Assembly: GCA_016791045.1 (NCBI GenBank)
Contig: JAEUNO010000047.1
Span: 1-64,000 of the forward strand
Reading direction: 5' to 3'
DNA: 64,000 bases
Origin: Methyloversatilis sp.
GTDB lineage: Bacteria > Pseudomonadota > Gammaproteobacteria > Burkholderiales > Rhodocyclaceae
Shown piece by piece: positions 25,848-33,800 of the stretch (positions are counted from its first letter, which is position 1; each line of letters opens with the position of its first letter). Under the pieces are notes generated by a model. The model was given only the letters and a program-made list of their open reading frames with translations. It searched no databases and was not told where the DNA came from. The translations under genes and the position numbers were made by a program.

Positions 25848-26366
25848 TCAGACGCGCTTTGTCGGCGCAACTGATCTTTTCGACCGGATCAAGGCTTGCA
25901 ATTTTTTTAGGTAGGCCACCTCAGCGCGTAGTTGCTCGTTCTCTTCGCGCAGGGCCTCCACCGAATCGGTGGTGGATATGCTTGGTGGCGCTGGGCAGTG
26001 TTGGTCTTTCTTCATACTGGGGTGCTCTTGCTCTCTATTCCCGAGGGCTTCAACGCCGCCTTCATCGAGCTTGCGTCGCCAGACCACGACTTGGTTGGGA
26101 TTGCGGATGTCATAGATCGCGGCAACCTGGCGGCTCGATAGCTGTTCGCGGTCCTGGTGGGAGAGTACTTTTAGCTTGAACTGCGCACTGTACGTGCTGC
26201 GTTTGGGTCGCAAACCGTCAACGCCGTGCAGGCGGTAATGGCTCACCCACGTGCGGATCTTCTCCTCAGGAACCGACCACTGCCGAGCCAGCAGTTTCGC
26301 TCCGCCGTCTCCAGCCAAGAAGCTCTTGACCACCTTGAGCTTGAACTCTGTTTGATACTTTTTCAT
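25848..26366 (-). CDS. IS150-type transposase OrfA
   Basis: A 172-residue protein with two helix-turn-helix modules (EFKLKVVKSFLAGDGGAKLL and QFKLKVLSHQDREQLSSRQV) and a C-terminal leucine zipper-like coiled coil (EALREENEQLRAEVAYLKKL), the InsJ layout. ATG 26366 (MKKYQTEFKL) is the usual start; a longer frame to 26390 reaches into the inverted repeat and is unlikely. It binds the IS ends and feeds frameshifted OrfAB synthesis. Confidence 0.9.
   Translation of the reverse strand: MKKYQTEFKLKVVKSFLAGDGGAKLLARQWSVPEEKIRTWVSHYRLHGVDGLRPKRSTYSAQFKLKVLSHQDREQLSSRQVAAIYDIRNPNQVVVWRRKLDEGGVEALGNREQEHPSMKKDQHCPAPPSISTTDSVEALREENEQLRAEVAYLKKLQALIRSKRSVAPTKRV
25902..25908 (-). promoter_or_regulatory. 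programmed -1 frameshift site (A7) in the IS150-type element
   Basis: On the coding (minus) strand, OrfA reads cta aaa aaa ttg through a run of seven A. A one-base backward slip here enters the OrfB frame, which stays open (KIASLDPVEKISCADKARLI) into the integrase. IS150 uses a comparable A-rich heptamer. The site is read from sequence and its use is inferred. Confidence 0.7.
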
Positions 26367-26445
26367 GAAACCCCCTCGAAGTTTGTCCAACTTCTGGGGG
26401 GCAGTTCAGTTTTGCGGAGGCTCCAACTCTTGAGAAGATGGAGCC

Positions 26446-26766
26446 ATGAACAAGTCAAAGAAGTTCTCCCCCGAAGTACGTGAGCGCGCGGTTCGCCTGG
26501 TGCAGGAACATCGTGGCGAGTACCCGTCGCTGTGGGCAGCGATCGAATCGATTGCACCGAAGATCGGCTGCGTGCCGCAGACCCTGCTGGACTGGGTCAA
26601 ACGTCATGAAATCGATTCAGGCGAGCGCGAGGGCGTCACCACGGCCGAGGCGCAGCGCGTCAAGGAGCTCGAACGTGAGGTCAAGGAGCTTCGCCGCGCC
26701 AACGAGATCCTGAAGCTGGCCAGCGCGTTTTTCGCCCAGGCGGAGCTCGACCGCCGTTTGAAGTGA
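26446..26766 (+). CDS. IS3-family transposase OrfA (outer element)
   Basis: A 106-residue HTH protein ([36 protein letters not shown]) with a C-terminal coiled coil ([20 protein letters not shown]), standard IS3 OrfA. It lies just inside the left end of the outer element, downstream of the nested IS. The nested element has separated this gene from the terminal ~16 bp of its own inverted repeat but not from the rest of the left end, so the ORF itself is intact. Confidence 0.9.
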   Translation: MNKSKKFSPEVRERAVRLVQEHRGEYPSLWAAIESIAPKIGCVPQTLLDWVKRHEIDSGEREGVTTAEAQRVKELEREVKELRRANEILKLASAFFAQAELDRRLK

Positions 26767-27677
26767 TGTACGGACTCGTCGACACGCACCGCGACACCCA
26801 TGGGGTCGAGCCGATCTGCAAGGCTCTGCAGATTGCCCCGTCGGCCTATCGTCGTTACGCGGCGCGGCGCAGGAACGCCTCCATGCTGAGCGCCAGAGCG
26901 AAGCGGGACAAAGCCCTGCAGCCCCGGGTCGAACAGGTGTGGAATGCCAATCTGCAGGTCTATGGCGCAGACAAGGTCTGGAAGCAGATGAACCGTGAGG
27001 GCGTGGAGGTGGCGCGCTGCACGGTCGAACGCCTGATGCGCCGGCTGGGCCTGCGAGGTGTGATGCGCGGCAAGGTGGTGCGCACCACCATCAGAGACCA
27101 CAAGGCGCCGTGCCCGCTGGACAAGGTCAATCGGCAGTTCCGCGCCGAGCGACCGAACCAGCTTTGGGTATCGGACTTCACCTATGTCTCGACCTGGCAG
27201 GGTTGGTTGTACGTGGCCTTCGTCGTCGACGTGTTCGCCAGACGGATCGTGGGCTGGCGCGTGAGCACTTCGATGAGCACCGATTTCGTACTCGACGCGC
27301 TGGAGCAGGCGCTTTACGCGCGCCAACCGGAGCGTGACAGCAAGCTGATCCACCACTCGGATCGCGGGTCGCAATACCTGTCGATCCGGTACAGCGAACG
27401 ACTCAGTGAGGCCGGCGTCGAGCCCTCGGTAGGCAGCAAGGGCGACAGCTACGACAACGCTTTGGCCGAGACCATCAACGGGCTCTACAAGGCTGAACTG
27501 ATCCATCGCCGTGCGCCCTGGAAGACTCGGGAAGCGGTGGAACTGGCGACGCTGGAATGGGTGTCCTGGTTCAACCACCACCGCCTGCTTGAACCCATCG
27601 GCTACATTCCGCCAGCAGAGGCAGAGGCAAACTACTATCGGAAACTTACCCGTCAGGCTTCCGTGGTGGAGGTCTGA
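26766..27677 (+). CDS. IS3-family transposase OrfB (outer element)
   Basis: About 303 residues of rve integrase. Catalytic residues lie in LWVSDFTYV (D), HHSDRGSQYLS (D) and SYDNALAETINGLYK (E). It begins at ATG 26766, overlapping the OrfA stop by one base; a GTG at 26763 is also possible. It is in the -1 frame relative to OrfA, so a frameshift fusion is expected, but I could not assign a slippery site with confidence. The subgroup (IS3 or IS51-like) is not resolved. Confidence 0.9.
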   Translation: MYGLVDTHRDTHGVEPICKALQIAPSAYRRYAARRRNASMLSARAKRDKALQPRVEQVWNANLQVYGADKVWKQMNREGVEVARCTVERLMRRLGLRGVMRGKVVRTTIRDHKAPCPLDKVNRQFRAERPNQLWVSDFTYVSTWQGWLYVAFVVDVFARRIVGWRVSTSMSTDFVLDALEQALYARQPERDSKLIHHSDRGSQYLSIRYSERLSEAGVEPSVGSKGDSYDNALAETINGLYKAELIHRRAPWKTREAVELATLEWVSWFNHHRLLEPIGYIPPAEAEANYYRKLTRQASVVEV

Positions 27678-27713
27678 CTTAACCCAGCGGGCCTCCGCGA
27701 TACCCGGGGCGCT

Positions 27714-27797
27714 TCAACGAGTGCCGACCTCACGGGAACGAGAGACGAAGTCCATTTCGACGAGACGGCGAAGACAGTGAGCCAGGACTGCCTTCAT
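27714..27797 (-). pseudogene. 5' fragment of a gene downstream of the YhcG-type nuclease, cut by IS
   Basis: A 27-codon ORF (MKAVLAHCLRRLVEMDFVSR...) whose ATG overlaps the stop of the upstream nuclease gene by 4 bp (ATGA), so it was translationally coupled. Its stop TGA is the first three bases of the right-hand inverted repeat of the outer IS. The rest of the gene is gone. The fragment is too short to name; genes in this position next to YhcG-type nucleases are often restriction-modification components, but that is only a guess. Confidence 0.55.
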
Positions 27798-28957
27798 TTG
27801 CCGTCCTCCGCGGCAACCCGCCGTGCGATCTGCCGTGCTTCCAGTTCGCGCCGTGTCCTTTCCAGTTCGGCCTGCAGCAGTTCGACGTCGGGCAGCACGG
27901 TCTGGTATTCGGCCGCCATGATCTTGTTCGGCAGGCCGTCCAGTGCGTAGCGGGCCAGAGCGGACCCAGCACGTGCGCAAAGAATCAGGCCGACCGGCGG
28001 GTTTTCGTCGGGCAGGGTCCAGTGCTCTCGGGCGTAGTTGCAATACATGTGCATCTGGCCTACGTCGGCATGGTTGAGCGCGTTGAGTTTCAGGTCGATG
28101 ATGACCAGACAGCGCAGGCGACGATGAAAGAACAGCAAGTCGACGCGAAACCAGCTTTCGTCTATGCGCAGCCGCCTCTGGCGGCCGACAAAGGTGAAGT
28201 CGCTGCCCAGTTCGAGCAGGAAATCTTCAAGGCGGTGGATCAGTGCGTCTTCCAGCGCCGATTCGGAGTACTCGTCCTTGAGGTCAAGAAACTCGAGAAC
28301 GTAGGGATCCTTGATGGCCTCGTCCGCCGTGATGAGGTCGTCGGGTTGGGGCTCGCCGCCTTTTTCCAGCATGTCCCGCTTGGTCTTAGACAGCAGCGCC
28401 CGCGTGTAGAACTGGCTGCCGATCTGGCGATCGAGCTGGCGCACGCTCCATCCGCCGCGCAGGGCCTCGCCTTCGTAGAACGCTCGCTCCTCGGCGGAGC
28501 GGGTGCGGCGCATCAGGTGGATGTAATGCGTCCATGACAGAGGAAACGCCTGGGCCAACTGATGCAGATCGAAATTCCGAATCGACGGTTCGGAATTTGG
28601 CGGCGGCACGCCAGGGGGCAATTTCCGAATCAGTGATTCGGAAATGCTTTCGGGCGGATACGTCTTGTAGAAAAGGCGCATGGATTCGAGCGAGTCCACC
28701 CCGAAACCGCGCCCGAAGCGGGCCGACAGGTCGGCGGACAGGCGCTTCAGGAGTGCTTGCCCGTACTCTGCCCGGTCTTTGCCACCCTGATCGAACTCGA
28801 CGATGCGTCGGCCGATTTCCCAGTAAGCGGCAGCCATAAGTGCATTGACGCTGCGCGCGGCGGCCCGCCGGGCGGCCTCCAGCAGCGCGACGATATCCGC
28901 GTGTACGGCCGTGTAGTCGAGTTTCGGGGGTGAAGTGGGAGGGGTTGGACGCGTCAT
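27794..28957 (-). CDS. YhcG family PDDEXK nuclease (DUF1016)
   Basis: A 387-residue protein. The N-terminal DUF1016 helical domain spans ~residues 15-190 (AAYWEIGRRIVEFDQGG, FGRGFGVDSLESMRLFY, QLAQAFPLSWTHYIHLM). The C-terminal PDDEXK nuclease-like domain spans ~residues 220-360, with FRVDLLFFHRRLRCLVIIDLK giving the D...DxK active-site pattern (here D...DLK). The family is linked to mobile elements and defence loci. Around residues 115-135 a linker is encoded by two imperfect palindromes (28567-28595 and 28620-28645). The downstream coupled gene is truncated by an IS, so the locus is probably a damaged defence or restriction cassette. Confidence 0.85.
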   Translation of the reverse strand: MTRPTPPTSPPKLDYTAVHADIVALLEAARRAAARSVNALMAAAYWEIGRRIVEFDQGGKDRAEYGQALLKRLSADLSARFGRGFGVDSLESMRLFYKTYPPESISESLIRKLPPGVPPPNSEPSIRNFDLHQLAQAFPLSWTHYIHLMRRTRSAEERAFYEGEALRGGWSVRQLDRQIGSQFYTRALLSKTKRDMLEKGGEPQPDDLITADEAIKDPYVLEFLDLKDEYSESALEDALIHRLEDFLLELGSDFTFVGRQRRLRIDESWFRVDLLFFHRRLRCLVIIDLKLNALNHADVGQMHMYCNYAREHWTLPDENPPVGLILCARAGSALARYALDGLPNKIMAAEYQTVLPDVELLQAELERTRRELEARQIARRVAAEDGK

Positions 28958-29349
28958 GCCCGTCCCTTCGCAGCCAGGGTGTCGATCCCGCTCGGTAGAC
29001 TTTTCTCTTCGGCTTCGTGGCTAGGCATCGCGACATTCTAGCCGGACATCATTAACCGGAACGGCGGGTTCTGCAGTGCCCACGTGGCCGCTTCGGGTCG
29101 GTTCTTGATGTTTTCCTTGCGCGGATGACGCGCGACAGAACGCTCTCCGCCGCATCGGAGATGCGCGGTTCGCGGTCGATCTTCCAGTTACTGCGGCCGG
29201 CGGCGGGCTTGCCGGGCACTTCGCGTTCAGTTGGGGTATCGCGAATTGGCGTATCACGACGCCCCAAGCACTCTTTCGTCGCAAGCCATGCCGGCGCGGA
29301 TTGGCTTGACGGCACTGCCCGGGCGAGGCATCCGCCCGGGAGGCAACCG
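28958..29349. other. intergenic region with a probable gene remnant
   Basis: There is no intact gene in this 392-bp stretch. On the minus strand a readable C-terminal-like segment (ENIKNRPEAATWALQNPPFR..., ending at the tag near 29036) is in a different frame from the open sequence upstream of it (NWKIDREPRISDAAESVLSR), with a switch near 29130. This looks like a frameshifted relic of a mobile or defence gene. I do not recognise the family. The right part may carry the terminator of the DUF4394 gene: gcccgggcgaggcatccgcccgggaggc at 29317-29344 forms a hairpin. Confidence 0.4.
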
Positions 29350-30264
29350 TCAGGGTTCGATGGCGATGCCGCGCAGCGGCTCGCCCTTGCCGACCTTGCC
29401 CAGACGCGTAGCCGCGCCGGTTTTCAGGTCGATGAGGTAGAACTGCGGCGTGGCGTCCTGTGCCGTGCTGACCGCGGCGTAGGCGTCGTTGCTGACGTCG
29501 GCGATGTCGAAGTGCGCGTCGGCCAGCCCGGCGATGCCGAGTGCGCCGACGGTGAACAGCTTGCCGGTGTTCGGCGACACCACCGGCTTCACGCCTTCCA
29601 CCGAACCCTGACGCACCAGCGCACCGGTGGCGGCGTCGATCGCGAAGTTGGTCGTGAGCTTTTCGTCTTCCTGGTTGTACGTGTAGCCGGCGGCGACGAT
29701 GTTCGGCGCCACGGCGGCGTTGGTGTCGCCTTCGGCGTAGGTCAGCGTGCCGTCAGGCTGCAGGCCGGCGGTGTCGGGTGAGGCGTCGACCAGTGCGCCG
29801 GTATCGGGGTGGGCACGCAGGTTCTGCCGCGTGTCGGACACGATGCGGATGCGGTCTGCGGCCGGATTGAAGTCGAAGCCGAAGCGTTGACCCTTCAGCG
29901 GCGCGGCGAATTTTGCACTGCCGACCGGCTTGAGCTGTCCCTGGGCGACATCGACCGTGAAGATGCGGCCGGTGCTGCCGAGCGCGAACATGACGCCCCG
30001 TGCGACCCGGTAGTCGATGCCCAGCAGCTGTTCGCCGTTGTCCAGCCCGGTCAGGGCGACATCGGACAGGAGCTTGCCGGGCTGGCCGGCATTGAAGCTG
30101 ATCAGATGGTGCGACTGGGTCACCGCAAACACGGTTTCCTTGCGCGGCGGTCCTTCGATATCGGGTGTGCCGGCGCAGGCGGCCACTAGGCAGGCGGCCG
30201 AAGCGAGCGTCACGAGGGGAAGGCGGGCAGCGAAGGATGCGGAGACAGAGACGGCGTTCTGCAT
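29350..30264 (-). CDS. DUF4394 domain lipoprotein
   Basis: A 304-residue exported protein. A signal sequence ends in a lipobox-like LVAACAGT, so a lipid-anchored protein is likely. The rest is the DUF4394 domain, a beta-propeller-like repeat (VFAVTQSHHLISFNAG, LLGIDYRVARGVMFALG, FGFDFNPAADRIRIVSD, NLRAHPDTGALVD). No enzymatic function is known for the family. It is transcribed alone, away from the cupredoxin gene across ~400 bp. Confidence 0.85.
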   Translation of the reverse strand: MQNAVSVSASFAARLPLVTLASAACLVAACAGTPDIEGPPRKETVFAVTQSHHLISFNAGQPGKLLSDVALTGLDNGEQLLGIDYRVARGVMFALGSTGRIFTVDVAQGQLKPVGSAKFAAPLKGQRFGFDFNPAADRIRIVSDTRQNLRAHPDTGALVDASPDTAGLQPDGTLTYAEGDTNAAVAPNIVAAGYTYNQEDEKLTTNFAIDAATGALVRQGSVEGVKPVVSPNTGKLFTVGALGIAGLADAHFDIADVSNDAYAAVSTAQDATPQFYLIDLKTGAATRLGKVGKGEPLRGIAIEP

Positions 30265-30669
30265 TGAAGTGTCCTTGATCAGATGGAGGCGGGAGCGAGG
30301 TGCGGCCCGATGTCGTCAGGGCGCTTGCGGCCGTCGCGCGGATAAGGTCTGGCGGACCCTGTGGGTTTGTGGACCAAAGAGGGTTACGGTCACGTCGCTG
30401 CGATCTTTAGCGCGCTCATCATTTCGCGGAAAGAACGCCTGGCGGCGAGGCAAGGCGCACACGCGGCGGGCGAACATGCCGTGCCACAGGCCGTATCGGC
30501 GCACCGTGCAAGGCGGCAACGGGTCAGGGTGTCGCGGGCGCACGGGTGCGACGACTGTCAACGCGGGCTGACACGCCGGGTGTAGCGGCATCCCTAAAGG
30601 GTGACGTCCTGCTGCCGTTACCGTGTGAATCGACAGTTCGTGGGTGACGGGATCGTGCGCGTTCCAGGG
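30265..30669. other. divergent intergenic region, nothing recognised
   Basis: About 405 bp between the DUF4394 gene and the cupredoxin gene. I see no convincing ORF, hairpin or repeat. It must hold promoters for both divergent genes, but no -35/-10 pair stands out. Frames from GTG 30601 run into the cupredoxin gene but lack conservation-like features before the signal peptide at 30670. Confidence 0.5.
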
Positions 30670-31290
30670 ATGCTGAAACAGGCAGGCAGGATTCGATGGA
30701 TCCATCAGGGTGCCGCGGCGCTGACCGCGCTGCTGCTGACCGCGTCCGTGCAGGCTGCCACGGTCACCTTCAAGACGAGTGAGCCCTCCGGGCGCGTGCT
30801 CGACAGCGTCGTGGTCACGCTGTTGCCGGTGGGCAAGGTTGCGCTGCCGCCGCCCCGCCCGGGGAGCATCCAGCAAGTGAAGAAGACTTTCGTGCCCCTG
30901 GTCAGCGTGGTGCAGACCGGCGCTGCAGTGGAGTTTCCGAACAATGACACCGTGCGCCACCACGTCTATTCCTTTTCGGCGTCAAAGGTGTTCGAACTGA
31001 AGCTTTACGCCGGCACGCCCGCCAAGCCGGTGGTGTTCGACAAGCCGGGTGTGGTCGTGCTGGGCTGCAATATCCACGACAAGATGGTGGCCTACATCAT
31101 GGTGGCCGACACACCGTGGTTTGCGGTGTCGGGAGACGACGGTATGGCGAAGATCGCCGATCTGCCGCCCGGTGATTACATGGTGCAGACCTGGCATCCG
31201 CGCCGACTCGGCATGGCCGATCTGCCGCCGCGACCGATCAGGGTGAGTACCGATCTGACCGAGTCCCTGACCATCGATCTGAAGCCGTGA
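30670..31290 (+). CDS. periplasmic cupredoxin-like protein ('methylamine utilization protein' family)
   Basis: A 206-residue exported protein with an N-terminal signal (LTALLLTASVQA). A plastocyanin-like domain spans ~residues 60-150 with copper ligands plausibly at His97/His98 (NDTVRHHVYSFS) and Cys133, His136, Met139 (GCNIHDKM), a type 1 copper pattern. A small carboxypeptidase-regulatory-like beta domain follows (IADLPPGDYMVQTWHP). Database names of this family refer to methylamine, but nothing links it to the mgd operon; its partner is the GGDEF/EAL gene 4 bp downstream. The start at ATG 30670 is set by the signal peptide. Confidence 0.82.
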   Translation: MLKQAGRIRWIHQGAAALTALLLTASVQAATVTFKTSEPSGRVLDSVVVTLLPVGKVALPPPRPGSIQQVKKTFVPLVSVVQTGAAVEFPNNDTVRHHVYSFSASKVFELKLYAGTPAKPVVFDKPGVVVLGCNIHDKMVAYIMVADTPWFAVSGDDGMAKIADLPPGDYMVQTWHPRRLGMADLPPRPIRVSTDLTESLTIDLKP

Positions 31291-31294
31291 CCTC

Positions 31295-33712
31295 ATGAGG
31301 ATGAACAGTCTCAAATGGCGCATCGCCGGCTGTTGCGCGCTGCTGCTGCTGGTGGTGCAGGTCGGCGGCATGCTGATGTTCGGCCAGCTGGGCCGGACCA
31401 GTGCGCTCAACAACGTGCGGGTCGAACTGCAGACGGCCGACCGCGTGCTGTCGCGCCTGCTCGAGCAGCGCGCCAGCCAGCTGACCCAGGCCGCCCGCGT
31501 GCTGGCCGCCGATTATGGCTTCCGCGAGGCGCTGACCAGTCGCGACAACGACACCATCGTGTCGGCACTGGGCAATCACGGCGAGCGCATCGAAGCCAGC
31601 CTGATGATGCTGCTCGGCCTCGACGAACGCGTCACCGCGGTGTACCCGGATGAGGCGCAGGGTGTCGCGCCGCAGCTGCACAGCCTGATCGAACGCGCCC
31701 GCGACGGTGGATCCGGCAGCGGCCTGGTCATCATCGACGATACGCTGTACCAGGTTGTGGTGGTGCCGGTGCTCGCGCCGCTGCCGGTCGCCTACGTCGT
31801 GACGGCATTCATCGTCGACAAGCCTTTCGTGCAGGACCTCAAGCGGGTGTCCGGCCTCGACCTGAGCTTCCTGAGCCGGACCGACGGCGGTGAATGGGTG
31901 CTCGCCGCCAGTTCGCTCGCCGATACGCTGCAGCCGGGTCTGCTGGCGGCTTTCCGCAGCCACCGCGGGGCGCTGCCCGAAATGCTGCCGCTCGAGGGCA
32001 AGGACTACGCCAGCCGGCCCAAGATCATCGAAGCGGGCACCCAGCAGCATATCTCGGTCGTGCTGCAGCTGTCGCTGGACCGGGCGCTCGAACCTTGGGA
32101 ACGTCTGTACGACAACTGGCTGCAGCTGTCGCTCGTCGGCCTGCTTGTCGCGCTGGTCGCCAGCGCCCTGCTCGGGAAGTCGATCGCCTCGCCGGTGGCG
32201 CGGCTGGCGCAGTTCGCGCGCCGCGTCGGCAGGGGCGAGTACGGTGTGCCGCCGGTGATGGACCGGCGTGACGAGATCGGCCAGCTGGCGGATGCCTTCT
32301 CGCACATGACCGAGGCCATATCGACGCGCGAAGCGCGCATTTCCGAACTGGCCTACCGCGATACGCTGACCGGCCTGCCGAACCGCGCCTACTTTGTCGA
32401 GCGGCTGGCCGATGGTGTGCGGGACGCGAAGTCGCGCGACGGTGCGCTGGCGGTGCTGACGCTCGACATGGATCGCTTCAAGATGGTGAATGATGCGCTC
32501 GGGCATGGCCTGGGCGACCTGCTGCTGGTCGAAGTGGGCAAGCGGCTGCGCGATACGCTGCGCGATGTGCGCGATCAGGTGGCGCGCCTCGGCGGTGACG
32601 AATTCGCCGTGCTGCTGCCGGGCGCCGATGCACAGAAGGCTTACGGCGTGGCGATGCGCATTGCCGAAGCCCTCGACCAGCCGATGAGCCTCGAAGGGCA
32701 GATGGTGGACGTGAGCGCCAGCATGGGCATTTCGTCGTTTCCGGAACACGGCGACGACGTGCAGGCGCTGCTGCGCCACGCCGATGTCGCCATGTATCAG
32801 GCGAAACGCCAGAACAGCGGCGCGGCCATCTATGACCCGCGTCACCATGAACGCAACGTGGAGCGGCTGTCGCTGCTGACCGAACTCCGGGCGGCCGTCG
32901 AGCACGATGAACTGGTGCTGTACTACCAGCCCAAGGTCGCGCTGGTGCCGGGTCGCCAGCATCACGTCGAAGCGCTCGTGCGCTGGATCCATCCGACGCG
33001 CGGCTTCATTCCGCCGTTCGATTTCATCCCGTTCGCCGAACAGACCGGCTACATCAAGGCGATCACGCTGTGGGTCATGAATGCCGCGATCCGCCAGTGC
33101 GGCATCTGGCTGCGGGCCGGCATCGAGGTGAATGTGTCGCTGAACATTTCGGCACGCGACCTGCTCAATCCCGACCTGCCCGCCAGCTTCATTGAAATGC
33201 TGCAGCGCCACGGCTGCGAATCGCGTCTGATCACGCTGGAAATCACCGAGAGCGCCGTGCTGGACGATCCGCTGCGCGCACTGGCCAATCTGCAGGCGCT
33301 GCGCGACACCGGCTGCATGCTGTCGATCGACGACTACGGCACCGGCTATTCCTCGCTGTCCTACCTCAAGCAGATGCCGGTCAGCGAAATGAAGATCGAC
33401 CGCAGCTTCGTGATGAACCTGGTCGAAAATCCGAACGACGAAATCATCGTACGTTCGACAATCGAACTGGCCCACAACATGGGTCTGAAGGTGACGGCCG
33501 AAGGCGTCGAGACCGAAGCGGTGCTGGAGCGGCTGCGCGAACTCGGTTGCGATCTGGCCCAGGGCTACCTGATCAGCAAGCCGATTCCGGTGGAAGCCCT
33601 TGAAAAATGGTTCCGCGACTCGCATTGGGCGCTCCTTTCGGTTGCCGATCCGGGTATCCCGGCAGACAACGACGAGGTCGCTGCGGAGCCGGAACATGCG
33701 GGCGCCTTGTGA
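31295..33712 (+). CDS. membrane GGDEF-EAL protein with periplasmic sensor and HAMP domain
   Basis: An 805-residue c-di-GMP enzyme. A membrane segment near residues 10-30 and another near 275-295 enclose a ~240-residue periplasmic sensor domain. A HAMP linker follows (~296-348), then GGDEF (~350-512; LGGDEFAVLLPG, GGDEF at 433-437) and EAL (~525-775; HVEALVRWIHP, EAL at 559-561, DDYGTGYSSLSYL). Both catalytic motifs are intact, so it may make and break c-di-GMP. It follows the cupredoxin gene by 4 bp, which suggests the copper protein provides the signal. Confidence 0.92.
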   Translation: MRMNSLKWRIAGCCALLLLVVQVGGMLMFGQLGRTSALNNVRVELQTADRVLSRLLEQRASQLTQAARVLAADYGFREALTSRDNDTIVSALGNHGERIEASLMMLLGLDERVTAVYPDEAQGVAPQLHSLIERARDGGSGSGLVIIDDTLYQVVVVPVLAPLPVAYVVTAFIVDKPFVQDLKRVSGLDLSFLSRTDGGEWVLAASSLADTLQPGLLAAFRSHRGALPEMLPLEGKDYASRPKIIEAGTQQHISVVLQLSLDRALEPWERLYDNWLQLSLVGLLVALVASALLGKSIASPVARLAQFARRVGRGEYGVPPVMDRRDEIGQLADAFSHMTEAISTREARISELAYRDTLTGLPNRAYFVERLADGVRDAKSRDGALAVLTLDMDRFKMVNDALGHGLGDLLLVEVGKRLRDTLRDVRDQVARLGGDEFAVLLPGADAQKAYGVAMRIAEALDQPMSLEGQMVDVSASMGISSFPEHGDDVQALLRHADVAMYQAKRQNSGAAIYDPRHHERNVERLSLLTELRAAVEHDELVLYYQPKVALVPGRQHHVEALVRWIHPTRGFIPPFDFIPFAEQTGYIKAITLWVMNAAIRQCGIWLRAGIEVNVSLNISARDLLNPDLPASFIEMLQRHGCESRLITLEITESAVLDDPLRALANLQALRDTGCMLSIDDYGTGYSSLSYLKQMPVSEMKIDRSFVMNLVENPNDEIIVRSTIELAHNMGLKVTAEGVETEAVLERLRELGCDLAQGYLISKPIPVEALEKWFRDSHWALLSVADPGIPADNDEVAAEPEHAGAL

Positions 33713-33800
33713 CCTTCAGCGTGATGCTTTCGATGATGAATGTCCGGGCCCGATACCTGCTTGCAGTTACAGTGTCTCGAAACCATCGGAGCACTGAAAC

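Larger units (their letters stand above)
24971..26408. mobile_element. IS3-family (IS150 group) insertion sequence
   Basis: A complete 1438-bp element with 24-bp terminal inverted repeats at 24971-24994 and 26385-26408 (TGAACTG, then A or C, then CCCCCAGAAG..., one mismatch). It is flanked by a 3-bp target duplication, gtt. It carries two overlapping transposase ORFs on the minus strand with an A7 slippery run. The intact ends, duplication and ORFs suggest a recent insertion into the left end of the other IS3-family element. Confidence 0.93.
24955..27716. mobile_element. IS3-family element interrupted by a second IS
   Basis: Terminal inverted repeats TGAAGCGCCCCGGGT at 24955-24969 and its exact complement at 27702-27716 continue, once the inner IS is removed, into a further ~13 bp that match well (TTTTGCGGAGGC against TATCGCGGAGGC). 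Without the inner element (1438 bp plus a 3-bp duplication) the length is about 1.32 kb, normal for IS3 elements. Its transposase genes are at 26446-27677. The flanks (ctc on the left, acg on the right) are not a target duplication, so DNA was deleted or rearranged at insertion or later. Confidence 0.85.

Noticed and set aside
29021-29315. Short minus-strand ORFs near 29 kb as intact genes
   Set aside because: Two overlapping frames of similar length with no start signal; they are better explained as a decayed fragment.
30670-31290. Reading the 'methylamine utilization' family name as a link to the mgd operon
   Set aside because: The gene is a cupredoxin paired with a c-di-GMP enzyme, 6 kb and two IS elements away; there is no sequence sign of a role in methylamine use.
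31238-33697. An 819-codon antisense ORF opposite the GGDEF-EAL gene
   Set aside because: Codon bias makes the opposite frame open; no domain was recognised, and the plus frame is fully accounted for.
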